DNA of 64,000 nt, taken from Zhengitettix transpicula (Eukaryota; Arthropoda; Insecta; Orthoptera; Tetrigidae). The position numbers were made by a program, and so were the translations under genes. Location: contig CM073593.1 in the NCBI GenBank assembly GCA_037074705.1, forward strand, positions 64,893,501 through 64,957,500. The letters run 5' to 3'. A model generated the notes under the pieces. It did not search any database. It was not told the DNA's origin and worked only from the letters and a program-made list of their open reading frames with translations. Below, piece after piece: positions 1 to 11,470 of this stretch (positions are counted from its first letter, which is position 1; each line of letters opens with the position of its first letter).

Positions 1-228
1 TGAGAGAGTATATCGACTGAAAAGTTCAGCCTGTCTCCGTTAAGTTACTGAAGATATGGTTGTGTTTCATGGAATTAAAACTACGTCACTGCCTACAGGC
101 TTTCGAAATACGCCTGGATGAATCTGTCTTAGACGTGTGACTTATTTCGGATTGGGAAAGTATCCAATCGTATTTTTTGATTAATGCATCCGTATGAGCT
201 GATTTAACGATACTATTTCACGTTTCAG
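1..228 (+). other. Sema2a intron, 3' end only
   Basis: AT-rich intron sequence ending in a pyrimidine-poor tract and tttcag. No other feature seen. Confidence 0.8.
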
Positions 229-459
229 AGCCTAATTTCGTTGGATCTTACGACGTTGGGGAGTACGTCCTGTTCTTTTTCCGTGAGACTGCAGTAGAGT
301 ATATCAATTGTGGGAAAAGCGTCTACTCCAGGGTTGCTCGAGTCTGCAAGAAAGACACGGGAGGGAAGAACATCCTGTCTCAGAACTGGGCGACGTTCCT
401 CAAAGCGAGACTCAACTGCTCCCTGCCAGGAGAGTTTCCGTTCTACTTCAATGAGATCC
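229..459 (+). CDS. Sema2a: Sema2a exon a (sema domain)
   Basis: Encodes PNFVGSYDVGEYVLFFFRE, then the INCGK, RVARVCKKD, NWATFLKARLNCS and FPFYFNEI stretches of the sema domain; NCS is a potential N-glycosylation site. The upstream sequence reads tttcagag, so the acceptor could be at 227-228 (exon from 229, used here because it keeps a partial codon for the previous exon) or 229-230. The donor is gtgagt at 460, and the split codon C/AA gives the Q of NEIQSVYK. Confidence 0.95.
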
Positions 460-3400
460 GTGAGTATGGTAGTACTTTGGGACTCATGAAAATGTGTGAT
501 CATCTTTATACATGGTGCATGGTTATTTGCAGAAAGCGTGTACAAGACTCCTGGTGACGATACGCACTTCTACGGGGTGTTTACGACGTCAAGCACTGGT
601 CTCGTTGGTTCTGCCATCTGCTCGTTCAGCCTGGATGACATCCAGCAGGCCTTCAGCGGCAAGTTCAAGGAGCAGGCCACCAGCAGCTCTGCCTGGCTGC
701 CCGTGCTCTCCAGCCGTGTTCCAGAGCCCAGACCTGGAGCCTGCGTCAACGACACGGAGACTCTGCCAGGTACAACCACATCGTTACGAAAATTCTTACG
801 ATCACCTCTATACCAAAATTAATTTATTCTAATATTAACACGTATTACGTGACATTCTCAGTTTCAATAATATTTGTACTGTCCTGTACTGTGATTTCAC
901 AACAAAATTCAGTATTTGTGATTTGCACTAACCAAAATGTCAGTGGCCTGTCTTTTGTTTCCTACTGATCTTTACAAGAAGCCATGCGGTCGTATTATCA
1001 ATTTATCGTTCTTTAATAGCTACTGATCATTCCCGCTACACGTGTGACATTGATTACCACGTAATTGAAGTTACTAATATTATATAAAATATTGTAGCTT
1101 GTATATAATAAGGCATTTTTCCCACGTTCCGTTTATGAAGTTTCATGAATTCTCAGTTTTGGTTTTAGCAAATATTGTGGAAATTTACACATTAAATTTT
1201 CTGTTATTTGATGAAAAACTTATTATTCCGCAATAAAATTAATTTTATATTTAGATGTTAGAGTATTGTTTATTCTATGCAATTTGGATATATTTTTCCA
1301 TATTTGTGAATTTTTCCTTTTTTATTTCTAACGTAAGGAAATTACTAAAATATAGTTACATACTTTGACTTATTTGTAGACCATTTCAATTATTTAAATT
1401 TCTTGGTTATGTATGTTGTGAAAATAGTTTGGTCAGACTTTTAACAGTCCATAACGACGCATCTAATATGAGAAAAATAAATATATCCGAACTATTAAGC
1501 ATCTCAGACCAATTTCGTACAAATAGTTAGGCGTATTTTGAATTATTCCAAACGATTTATTTTCTGCCAAGAAATCCTTCTATATTTCATCTGCTGACAG
1601 TTGGTACTAATGCGAAAAGGGGGCCACACAGTGGGTTAATCATGCGTATCTTTTTTTATTTCCATAAAGAACATGTAATATTTCTCTGAAATGTTATATA
1701 CTTCAAAAGCACGCTGCAGTCCACAAACTAATTTTATCGCACATTACCTTTCAGAATATTAGTAATTGATTCTGTACATTTACAAATTATTGTATTGGAG
1801 TTATATACTCAGAGTATATTATTAAAGTGGTAGTCAACGTTAAATTAATACTCTATTTAAGTCTATTGTTTAAGAAACTAATCAATAGGGACAACCCTTT
1901 AAAAATAACGTTATACTGAGCTGAAATCGAAAGTATAATTCACTTTATTACCTAAGTAAGTAATTTCAGTCCATTTTTCTTGGATTTTATGCCTTATAAT
2001 ACCAATATTCATACTTAATGTATAGTAGTGTATTAAATTTACAATTTTAACGACTGCTATCTCGATGCTTTACCTGAAACTTGCAATGATGTCGAAGAAA
2101 ATATAACTTTAATATTATCGCATCAGTTTCCTTCGTATTGTTAAATGTTATGTCGCGATAATTTATTAACGGTCCCAATTGCAATTCACTCTTCATTTCT
2201 TATTAGAAAAGAATTACAAATTTATGCTGAGGTATTGATGCTACTTATGTAAATATTTTTAAATTAATATATTTTGGTACATTTCTTGCAATATGTGATC
2301 AAACGATGTGTGTAATACGTTTCAGACACCGTCCTTAACTTCATAAGATCACATCCTCTAATGGACTCGGCCGTGTCTCACGAGAACGGAAAGCCTGTGT
2401 TCTACAAGAGGGACGTTCTCTTCACTCACATCGTCGTCGACAGACTAAAGCTCGATCTGGTCGTCAACAATATGGACTACACAGTATACTACGCCGGAAC
2501 CAGTAAGTAGTACATACAACCTGGCCATTTGTAAAGCTAAATACAGGAGCGGGGAAAAAAATCAACATTCAAGAGTATTTATTGCGTACAGGAAACGTAT
2601 TCTCATTTTTCTGGATTATTTGAGAAAAAAAGTCTCAATATTAGTATTTATTTGCGAAAATTTGTGGAAAACATCACTGACGATATGGAGGCCTTATGAT
2701 ATATTTGTCTTATAATTAAGACATATACGAGAGTGTAGAATTCTTTGAAGTGAATTATTAAGTATAGAGTGAAATTAAATCTGGCTTTACCCCAATAACA
2801 CAATCGACAATATCTGCAATCATAGGATGGTGTTCCATTAAATCAATATAACTTATCTGCTCTGATCAGGATAGACATTGATATGTAATTGCTTGTTGAC
2901 TCCCCGGAAGTTTTGTTATGCGTGACTGACAGTGCTGTCTCTTTTCTGCATTTTTTAATCGATGTTGCTTATGTTGCTTTGTTGTGTCTCCTCGCATACT
3001 CTGTTTTTCCCTGATAATTCTTTCATAAAACGAGTCCTCACACACAATGTCTGTTCAAATTCTCCATCGTCTCCCTATCTGAATTTTCCCTATTTCTTCC
3101 ATAAAAATAGAAAAAAAATAGTCCCATATTTTCGAAGCGTTTTAAGCTATTCAATTCATATTAACTTTACAGCTTACAAGATGAATTCGCCTCACCATTA
3201 CAGAGGCAGATGCTTTCCAGACCATTAATATTAATTCCGGTGTCTCCTTAAATTATCACCGCTTGGACTCGCACCGTTATTATGGGTCACGAATTTTCAA
3301 ATACTCTGCGCATAATATCAAAACAATTTCCAACTGTTTCATTCACCCTGACACAGTCTTTCAATGCTTAACCGCTTTCTCAGAACGCTAAAATCTTAAG

Positions 3401-6400
3401 TTGAATATTATTCGTCTTAAAAGTTGTTCCTCATGTGCCGATAATGTTCATTGCATCCTATTTGACGAAAACATCCTTCTCTTTAGAGTGTTTCCACATC
3501 TAATATGTACAATGTTGGAAGTATCCTCATCAGCTAATACAAAAATTATGAAGACGTGTCATTAACTGATGATTTTCTATACATGCTACAGTTCGTTGTC
3601 TAATAAGAGTGAGCCAGAATAATTATGTTTTAAATATTAAAACTGAAAATAAGAGTGTTTTAATCTCGTCCTACCTTTGTCTAATAAGTTTTTACATAGT
3701 TATTATTAATTTGAGTCTGATTCTGTAATTATATGTTAGCTGTTTTGTTGAATGAAAATATTTTATAATAATTAATCTCCTGTCACTAAATTATTGGCAG
3801 TTTTTTTAAATAGTAACTATTTGTTAAGGTATTTAATATTTACCTGTTTTGCTGCGGGTGTTGAAAAACTACTTATTATAACTTATGGACTAGATTAAAT
3901 TTAGTTATGTTGTCTAAATATACGTAGCGTCGATTAATTGAATATCTTCACTCCTTTCAGATACAGGAAGGGTGTACAAGGTGGTACAGTGGTATGACGT
4001 TGACAAAGAATCCTCTTCTCTGTTGATTGACGTTTTCGATGTTATGCCCGGTGAGCCAATCCGGGGAATGGAGATATCCAAAGAGGTGAGCTCTCTCCAA
4101 AGATTCAACCACAATTTGTACTTCAGTTTCATAAAGACTTAAATGCCAATTTAATTTTCTCCTTCAGCATAAGTCGTTGTATGTGGCATCAGACATTCGT
4201 ATCAGACAGATCGACCTGGTTATGTGTAATAAGAGATACGACAACTGCCTCCGTTGCGTGCACGATCCTTACTGTGGATGGGACAAAGAGACGTCTTCCT
4301 GTAAACCATATTCTCCAGGGTGAGTTTTTATCAAATAAATATATCATATAAGTAATAAGAAATAAATGGAATAATCAGCCACCATCGGCTAAGTATGGCC
4401 ATAATATGTTTGATCTGGTGATCATTTCGACTCGACATTCAATCTATAGAATACAACAAAAATCTGAATGAAGACAAATGTGGAAACTAAAGAGGTGTAA
4501 AAATTTAATTATCAAGCATACATATGAATTAAAGTTTTTTACAGTACATGGACTGCCTCTCCTGCAAGTTAAGTTTTGTAGCATTTGATATATTCAAATT
4601 AGATATTTTTTAATTATTATAAGACCTGATTAGGTACCAAAGTTGGGTTGAAACGTTGTACTCCTATTTGTGGTATTCTCTAACTTATTTGAACTAAATT
4701 CAAATAACTCCAACCTTATTGACTGAATTATTTATTTTATTTTTACTTAAGGATAGATAAATATCTAATTTTTCTAAACAGTGAATTTAAAATTTGTATA
4801 CAAAAACTGGAATTTAAAGTACAGGAAACAGAGAATTCATAGTCGGAGAGAAAAACTTCGATTATTTGTATACGAATAATTTGCTATACAATTACTGTTG
4901 ATTACTTGTTGACTTTCATACCGTCAGTAACAATTGTTTTAATTTATAACAGGCCTACTTATACATTTTATGAAACATAAAATACTTTTCTTTGTGACAG
5001 TTAAAATGTTTATAAAAAACCGCATATCGTCCATTTGCGGAATGAATGTGGTTGACAAATGTGATAATAAATTGAATAGACTCAGGTGGACTTTATACGT
5101 TTGAAAAAACAACGATACATTCAACGAACATTGGACCCTGTCAACTGATTGTTTGGGAGAAATTTTTATTCCTTTTGACAAAACTGTATTATGTCGCTAT
5201 TTTTTTGTTCGTTTTAGAAAGTTGTAATTAAAAACGGAAATACTACATTGATTAAATAACTTACAATACAGTAAAATAAATCTCCAATTCACAAAATTAT
5301 AAATTTGTGCATTTAAGACTTTTTCAAGCAATGAATCTAGTTGTTGACAAATATTTCCTGCTTTAATTGGTCTTAGACCCATGTTTTCTCGCTCAGATTC
5401 TCTCAGACCTCAATTTTCTCTCTCAACAGACACCACTAATAAATGGTATAGCCGTCCCCAGTTACTCTGTCACGCATTATGATCGGAAGGATGCGTTCAA
5501 TCTTGTCAGTCCTACTTTCTTCAACTATCTCTCAGACAGACTTTAAAAAAATATTATCCGCAACTTACGTATATTTCAAATATCGCCACGAATTTATTCT
5601 ACCGTTTTTCTCATTTGTGATCCAGATTGCTGCAGGACGTGACCAACTCCAGTGTTAGTGTGTGTGACAGCAGCGTGGCTAAGAAGCGAATGGTGGTGAC
5701 GTGGGGCCAGAGCGTCCACATGGGCTGCTTCATGCGTGCGCCTGAAATCCTAACTGGACAGACTGTATCATGGTTCCACTATAGCAAGGACCGCGGTCGA
5801 TATCAAATCCAATACAGGTAAATTATCATTTAGGAGTCTACTATATAAGAAATACAGTATATATATAAATTGTACGGAACATCTTGAAATATTAATGATT
5901 GTGACTGGTTCATACAATCGGAATGGTTTGAAATTTTAGAGATCTTGGAATGAGGAATTTGTTAAAATGGTAGGGTAAGAAACTACAAAGCAAGAAAACT
6001 GGGGAAGTAATGGGGGTAGGTCTGCTATTCAAATAGTAAAAGAGAACTTTGCTAACTTCTACGTGAAACTTTTAGCCATCAGTAGATCTTTCATTGGTAA
6101 CTGGGCTTTCGACGTGCTGCCCTAAAGATCCAAGAATTTTAAACGCTCACGAGAAAAAAGAAGACAAAACGACGCCTTATAGTTCTTTAAAACAGTGGAA
6201 ACTGTTGTTAGGTGGTCGCATTTGGTTTTCATCATACCATTGTTCTGTATTACGAAATTGCTGAAGGCTGATTTCAGAGGGCAGCGTATCTGAGAAAAGT
6301 TTTCTTTCAGATTTGAAAAAATCACGGCGGAAGCATATCAAATATATAAGCGATTTGTTATGTTTTTTAAGCTGTAGACAGACCTTAAGTAGTTTAAACG

Positions 6401-9400
6401 TTTTAAAGTCGTTCGTCAAATTATCCCCGTTCATGGCTGTCCTCAACTGGTACATAACCTGGAAATGTCACTCTGGGAATGACATTCTGGAATAACGTCA
6501 ATTTCATTTTCAATATCCTGTGGAACGTGTTATGTACCACCACTACGTTCATATCTGTGGCATACTGAAAGTAAAGAACACACAAAATCTACTATATTCA
6601 CCTATCATCATCCCTTGTGACCTTTTTTTACTCCCTTTTTTGACTCCCTAAAACTGAAAATCGACTTAAAGAACCTGTGTTTCGACAAATTTGAGGATGT
6701 GAAAGCTTATTCACCGATGGTACTAAATAAATTCACTAAAATGAACTTGGATGGATGTTTCGCGTTCATGTAAAAACGACTAAGTATACAATCGCACAAT
6801 GTTGATATTAAGTAATTGTTGTGTAAAATAATTTCGTTCCTGAAACGTTTTAGAAGCAACCCGTACTTAAGAGATTTCTTGTTTAAGATTTTGTTGTTTA
6901 ATATTAGAATGAATGAAGTGTCGTACCTTTAATGGTGAATGGAAGTCTGAAATGCGAAGTATTTCAAATTATTTTCCAAAAACAAATTAATTATTGAGTG
7001 CTTTTAAGTCGTATTGAGGGCTGGTGGGAACGGTTTGGATTGACGTGTATGTGTAAAATATTTTCAACCAAAATAATGTAATTATTTACGAATTCCTTGC
7101 TGAGAACCACTCGATCAGAAGACTAATGACGAACAGGGTGCCCACAGAGTTTTTATTTAACTGCACTGTTTGTATTTCCAGGCCTGAGAAGTACATCGAG
7201 ACTTCGGAGCACGGCTTGGTGATAATTTCTGTGACGGAGTCTGACGCGGGCCGCTACGACTGTTGGCTGGGAGGTTCCCTGTTGTGCAGTTACAACGTCA
7301 CCGTGGACTCGCACCGCTGTTCCCCGCCAGGGAAGTCTCACGACTACCAGAAGATCTACTCGGACTGGTGCCACGAGTTCGAGAAGTACAAGACCGCCAT
7401 GAAGACCTGGGAGAGGAAGCAAGCGGTGAGACCACCTGCTATGGCGAAACAACTATCTTAAATATTTTACTACTCCTTCATGATTACTTTTCTTATTATG
7501 AATCGTATAATTCCATAACGCACAGTCATAATCAACCATTTTAAATATTTTACTGCATCTTCATAATTACTTTTCCTAACATGCGTCGTATAATTTCATA
7601 ACGGACAGTCATAATCGTATAGTAATATCTGTTACTTTCGGTTTAGTAGAGCTGTAAATCTGATGGTAAAGCTTCAAAATTCGTAGACTTTGAATATTCG
7701 TCTCGTTTCTCCAAACCAGAACATCCATGCTTTAACTGAAGCTTTAAAAGGCCAAGATTATATATTACCTTCAGCCCGTAATAATGATCAAATTTTTATT
7801 TATTTTGGTAATGAAACTAACGTAAATAGGTCAAGAATGAAATAAAATTTCTGTATTTATTCCATTTGTGAGAAAAAAAGCAACCCCCCCCCTCCTCCAA
7901 ACACAAACACACTGGCGGCAGTTTTTGTCCCTGCGATTATTTCATGGCACGCTTAGCCTTCATAATATAGAACCTAGAGGTTTTGTAACAGTCAATATTT
8001 TATCCAATTGAACGTTAATACCACATAAAGTACCAAAACTATCATTATTTTCAACAGTATTTGCCAATAATCCCAAAATTCTATTGAATAAAAATGGGAA
8101 ACATAAAATTTTCTATTAGATGGCGTGAATAATATATAGCATTATCGTAGTCGCTAAAATAAAATCCTAATATTCGTATTATAATTTCTGCCATATATCT
8201 GGTCCAAGGGCTTGTTCTGAAAATTTATCTTTCCACTTAATATTATGGTTTCGTCAATTTTCAGCTGTTCCCATTCTCGGGACGTTTCTGAAGCACTTCG
8301 ATTTCTTACGAACATCTGTTAACAATATTGATCTCATTTCATCTAATAATAATATTTTGATACTTAATATTTCGTAACAGAAAATTATATACAAAATTTT
8401 ATTACTAATAAAATAAAAATTTTACCTTTGTTAGCTTTAGTAATTAATTTATAGTTTAATCTCTAAACCTGTACAGGAACATCATTGAAATTTTTAAATA
8501 ATGTCCCTTAAGGTTCACAAAATAATGAAGATTTTTCATAATTCAAAATTAGTTTTCTAATTTGACGTAAATTTAATTACGGATTCTGTAACAACTCGTT
8601 ATTCATTGTAATTTTGATATTCCTGAATCTACGAATGGTATTTTATATTTATTTAAAATATCGCTTCTAAAGCTACATTTAATTAAAAAGGTCAGCTCAG
8701 TAAACCTTTCCTCTCATTACTAGTTAATTAAAAGCACGATCATCTTTACAGTGTTTGTGAACAAGAAGTGAGATTTTCAAAAATAAATCCTGATTTAATT
8801 CGTAATCCATTTTGAAATGTAACTATGCGTTTGGTAGTAATTCTTCATAATGAATCAACATCGTTAAAGACGCGGGTTGAATAGCTGGAAAACTCATTAT
8901 CCGATCGTGAAGTATATAATTAATTGATAGATTGTTCTAAGAAACTTCTCACACAAGAATGTCAAATATAAATGAATAAATGATCCAGTATAAACACCTG
9001 TATTTTATAATTACAGAGAAACTGAGGATAACAGGAAAAATCGGAGACTTTTTAAAGAAACATTTATAGATGCATTTTCTCATTTAATAGTTTTGTTAAG
9101 TATAATATAAAGTTTTCTCTTGAAATATTTGTTCAATAAAAACGTAGAATTTAATTTATATCAATAAAATTAAATTAGAAATAAGTTAATCTATATAAAT
9201 GTACCTACTTAACTGTATTATTCAAATTACATAATTGTTTTTATTCTGATAAATTTTTTAATGATACGGATCTATAAAATGTAATAATGAAAAACTACAA
9301 TACGAATGAATATTTTTTGTTCCAGCAATGCATATCAAATCAAAATGACAGCAACCAAAATCTTCACCCAAATGAAATATACCAGAGGAGCCCGTTAGTG

Positions 9401-9406
9401 AGATAA
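229..9406 (+). CDS. Sema2a: Semaphorin-2A, secreted class 2 semaphorin (5' end outside window)
   Basis: Join of 229-459, 533-769, 2326-2502, 3961-4085, 4168-4319, 5626-5817, 7182-7425 and 9326-9406; about 478 residues plus stop. Class 2 semaphorins are secreted axon-guidance ligands that signal through plexin B in insects (family knowledge). In order the sequence shows the C-terminal half of the sema propeller (FFFRETAVEYINCGK, FKEQ, SSRVPEPRPG), a PSI domain (NCLRCVHDPYCGWD), one Ig-like domain with paired cysteines (HMGCF, RYDCW) and a charged tail ending in LVR. No membrane segment follows the Ig domain, which separates it from transmembrane class 1 and 5 semaphorins. All introns are GT..AG and phases join cleanly at every junction. 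Full-length relatives have roughly 700 residues, so about a third is missing upstream. Exons are clearly richer in GC than introns. The 2a versus 2b paralogue choice is less certain than the class. Confidence 0.96.
533..769 (+). CDS. Sema2a: Sema2a exon b (sema domain)
   Basis: Starts after ttgcag and encodes SVYKTPGDDTHFYGVF, GLVGSAICSF, GKFKEQ, SAWLPVLSSRVPEPRPGACV and the glycosylation-type NDT. The donor is gtacaa at 770, and the split codon G/AC gives D of PDTVLN. The intron before it (460-532) is only 73 bp. Other reading frames across this exon are also open but are shadows. Confidence 0.95.
770..2325 (+). other. Sema2a intron b-c
   Basis: 1556 bp of AT-rich intron (gtacaa...tttcag). 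Nothing recognisable; no exon-like open segment and no repeat family shared with the rest of the window. Confidence 0.85.
2326..2502 (+). CDS. Sema2a: Sema2a exon c (sema domain)
   Basis: Encodes TVLNFIRSHPLMDSAV, GKPVFYKRDVLFTHIVVD and DYTVYYAGT. The acceptor is tttcag and the donor gtaagt at 2503; the split codon A/AT gives N of TNTGRVYK. This exon has no internal start, so simple ORF calling misses it. Confidence 0.94.
2503..3960 (+). other. Sema2a intron c-d
   Basis: 1458 bp of intron (gtaagt...tttcag). One open frame near 2962-3228 starts in low-complexity sequence and has no similarity I recognise, so it is not called as a gene. Confidence 0.85.
3961..4085 (+). CDS. Sema2a: Sema2a exon d (sema domain)
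   Basis: Follows ctttcag and encodes TGRVYKVVQWYDVDKESS, LLIDVFDVMPGEPIRGMEIS, KE, typical of the last propeller blades. The donor is gtgagc at 4086 (phase 0). It is short and bounded by consensus splice sites. Confidence 0.94.
4168..4319 (+). CDS. Sema2a: Sema2a exon e (end of sema domain, PSI domain)
   Basis: Encodes HKSLYVASDIRIRQIDL, the last sema strand, then the cysteine-rich PSI core MCNKRYDNCLRCVHDPYCGW. The acceptor is ccttcag and the donor gtgagt at 4320, and the split codon GG/A gives G. The intron separating it from the preceding exon is only 82 bp. Confidence 0.95.
4320..5625 (+). other. Sema2a intron e-f
   Basis: 1306 bp of intron (gtgagt...atccag). It holds a degenerate hammerhead-like block at 4626-4661, listed separately; otherwise AT-rich and featureless. 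Confidence 0.85.
4626..4661 (+). ncRNA. Degenerate hammerhead-like core (Penelope-type), relic
   Basis: CTGATTA is followed 17 bases later by GAAACGTTGTA. The hammerhead consensus is CUGANGA, stem II, GAAA; here one core base is changed (G to T) and the stem II strands (GGTACC and TTGGGTT) pair only with wobbles. The block matches four others in this window in spacing and in the GAAACGTTGT half, so it is most likely an old Penelope-like insertion in the intron. It is not expected to be catalytic. Confidence 0.35.
5626..5817 (+). CDS. Sema2a: Sema2a exon f (PSI end, first half of Ig-like domain)
   Basis: Encodes LLQDVTNSSVSVCDSS, then VVTWGQSVHMGCFMRAPEI with the first Ig cysteine, and VSWFHYSKDRGRYQIQY. 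NSS is a potential glycosylation site. The acceptor is atccag and the donor gtaaat at 5818. Confidence 0.95.
5818..7181 (+). other. Sema2a intron f-g
   Basis: 1364 bp of intron (gtaaat...ttccag). Overlapping open frames on both strands around 6120-6500 are short, unlike any family I know, and not called. Confidence 0.85.
7182..7425 (+). CDS. Sema2a: Sema2a exon g (second half of Ig-like domain, tail)
   Basis: Encodes PEKYIETSEHGLVIISV, then ESDAGRYDCWLGGSLLCSYN with the second Ig cysteine, then HRCSPPGKSHDYQKIYSDW and CHEFEKYKTAMKTWERKQA, the conserved charged tail of class 2 semaphorins. The acceptor is ttccag and the donor gtgaga at 7426 (phase 0). Confidence 0.96.
7426..9325 (+). other. 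Sema2a intron g-h
   Basis: 1900 bp of intron (gtgaga...ttccag). It contains an 83-bp tandem duplication just after the donor (listed separately) and a run of nine C near 7884; the rest is AT-rich. Confidence 0.85.
7458..7615 (+). repeat. Two-copy tandem duplication, period about 83 bp
   Basis: Copy 1 (7458-7540) and copy 2 (7541-7615) share ttaaatattttact, then cataattactttt, cgtataatt and cataacg.acagtcataatc with scattered substitutions. The duplication starts about 30 bp inside the intron and leaves the donor site intact. Confidence 0.85.
9326..9406 (+). CDS. Sema2a: Sema2a terminal exon (26 codons plus stop)
   Basis: Begins after gttccag and continues phase 0 from KQA as QCISNQNDSNQNLHPNEIY, QRSPLVR and TAA. 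The HPNEIY block fits my recollection of the end of other insect class 2 semaphorins, which supports this exon although it is short and AT-rich. The 1.9-kb intron before it is the longest of the gene within the window. Confidence 0.88.
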   Translation, partial: QCISNQNDSNQNLHPNEIYQRSPLVR

Positions 9407-10137
9407 CTACAAACTAAAGGGACTTGAACTGTTGAACTTGTTGTGCGAATAGAATTACCTATAGAAAGAACCTGACAAATCTTTGAAGTATAATTAAGAC
9501 TTCTTGAGAGACAAATCTTCTATCTAATTTCAGTTGTGTCCCATGCAGTGTAAGCCTCTTGAGTGCAGTGCTAAGTTTTTGTGTTGTGTTTCAAGTTTGA
9601 AGTTCTGCCTGCCAATGGCACGTTACAGAATGTCACTTTACGAAGGCGAATGGATCTGTGATATTTTACGTCAAGATTATATGAGTGGGAACAATTTTAA
9701 GTTTATATGTACTTTGATGAAACTTTTAGTCCTTCTGTAGCGGAACTTTTGAGAACATTTTCCAGTGATTTAGACATTTTATAAGTGACAATTGATGGCA
9801 AGTAATTTTTTCGAAGAAGCGTGGACCTCAAAGGATTTTTGAAGGACTTTTACTTGAAAAAGTGCAGTGTTGCAGTGCGACGTCGTCCACAAAACCATTT
9901 TCTCTCTACTCTTCTATTCAGCAGCTATTTTCGTGCATGATAATATCAAATTTACATAAATATATATTTCTATTTACGGAATGTAGCAGAATTTCTGACA
10001 TTTTTCAAAATATGAAGGTAATTTCTATATTCGCGAAATCTCAGCTTTATCAATCATATGTAAACACTTTTTCGTGCCCAATAATTACTTGAAGAGGAAC
10101 ATGCCTTTCCATGTGTCAAAATAGGTGACTTGAAGAT

Positions 10138-10153
10138 TGTATATATGTATATA
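10138..10153 (+). promoter_or_regulatory. Two adjacent Pumilio-type sites (TGTATATA twice)
   Basis: TGTATATA occurs at 10138-10145 and again directly at 10146-10153. UGUANAUA is the established PUF/Pumilio recognition octamer. The pair abuts the first AATAAA of the presumed 3' UTR, a position compatible with translational control of the transcript. In AT-rich DNA chance is a real alternative. Confidence 0.4.
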
Positions 10154-10185
10154 ATAAAACTGTACATGTGATAATAAAAAATAAA
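10153..10185 (+). terminator. Cluster of poly(A) signals for Sema2a
   Basis: AATAAA at 10153-10158, 10173-10178 and 10180-10185, the first tight cluster of such signals after the stop. Cleavage would be expected about 10-30 bp downstream. AATAAA is common in this AT-rich background, so the choice is provisional. Confidence 0.45.
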
Positions 10186-10190
10186 TGACC

Positions 10191-11261
10191 TAAAGTTGGG
10201 AGCTTACTTAAATTTTACTATGCCTGGCCTTCTTGTAGCTTTCCTTCCCACCTAGAGTGTAAAAAATTGAATAAATCTTACTAAACTGAATGTTTTAAAT
10301 ACTATCATTTCAGTGGGTTAGAAAATAGGCATTGGTTCTAAACTGTAGGACAAATATGTCATTAATCCAAATTCTCTTGATGCAATAGTGTTTATTATTT
10401 TATATTTTTTTCGTACCGATTCTATTAATGACGTATCTGCTGAAAAATTAATAAATGTTTTTAAAATTATTTTATAATACCTCCAGGTGCGAACTAAAAA
10501 TTATTAATTTATAATTGTTTTTTTATTTCCAATAAATCAAATTGAAGGGACGGGACGGGAATTTCGTAAAATTATTTTCGAAGAATTGATATAACACACT
10601 TTAAAGTACTTAATAGGGGCTTGTTTATTATAAACTGGTTTCATACACCAGAGAACGTATTCATGATATGGCCAAATATTCAATTTATCAGCGTATTAGG
10701 AAATTCAATTACTTTCGTAATAAAGGTTAAAATTAAACGATAGGGAAAGACATTCAGTTTTATCACAAATAATTCTTTCATTGAGGATTATGTGGAACAC
10801 AGATTTGCTACAACGGTTTAAAATTGATTTATTTAAAAAGATGATTTTTTATTCATACAGTAAACCAACAAGTATTCGCAGGTAATCGATGTCACATTTT
10901 CAACAGATAAAGGGCTTTCAATTTCCATTCAGATTTACTTATACTACAGATATTTCTATAATGATTTAATTTCTGAAAGCTTAAAGTTTTTTCAAATAGA
11001 ATGATGATGTGATACAATTTTATTCACTTAATAATAAATCACAATTACGTATAAGATTTGCGTAAGAAGTCTCAATATTAACTGTGTTTGTCAACTCTCC
11101 AGAATTAGTGCTCAACCATTTTCATATACCAATACTCGATATCTTTCCAATTTTGTAAACAATTTTTACCATATAGATAATTATAAAACCACAATATACA
11201 GTCCTCATTATGATTTATTTATTTTCAAAAGCAGTCATTTAACATGTGTTTTTTGGCACAC
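10191..11261. other. Intergenic, AT-rich
   Basis: About 1.1 kb with long A/T tracts. No ORF, repeat family or GC-rich patch seen. Confidence 0.7.
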
Positions 11262-11470
11262 ACCCTTCCGATAGCGGGAGAGGGGTTTGATGTGGGGTGC
11301 AGAATTACTTTCTCCGTGCCTCGACAAGTTTAGGAGGCAGGTAACCGACTATTCCAATGGGATTAGTGGACAACTCTTATCGTATGCCCAAAGTCTGCAA
11401 TCCAGGAACACACACCTTTCAAAACAGGCAGAGATTTCTTGGCTTGTGGATACCTGCTTCCATAGCTTCT
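11262..11470 (-). mobile_element. Repeat family A, internal fragment
   Basis: Matches other family members in the cccttccgatagcgggag, cgacaagtttaggaggcag, gactattccaatgggat and caaaacaggcagag blocks, about 80-85% identical by eye. It lacks the part nearest the 3' end found in the others. Sense is taken as the minus strand, because in complete copies that orientation ends in poly(A). Confidence 0.8.

Larger units (their letters stand above)
9407..10190 (+). other. Probable Sema2a 3' UTR
   Basis: Sequence from the stop codon to a cluster of AATAAA signals. It is less AT-extreme than the introns. It has a non-ATG open frame (9534-9740) and another (9862-10092), neither resembling a protein. The 3' end is inferred from the poly(A) signals only. 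Confidence 0.55.

Noticed and set aside
570..779. Open frames antisense to or out of frame with Sema2a exons
   Set aside because: They are shadows of conserved exon b, whose frame joins its neighbours through consensus splice sites.
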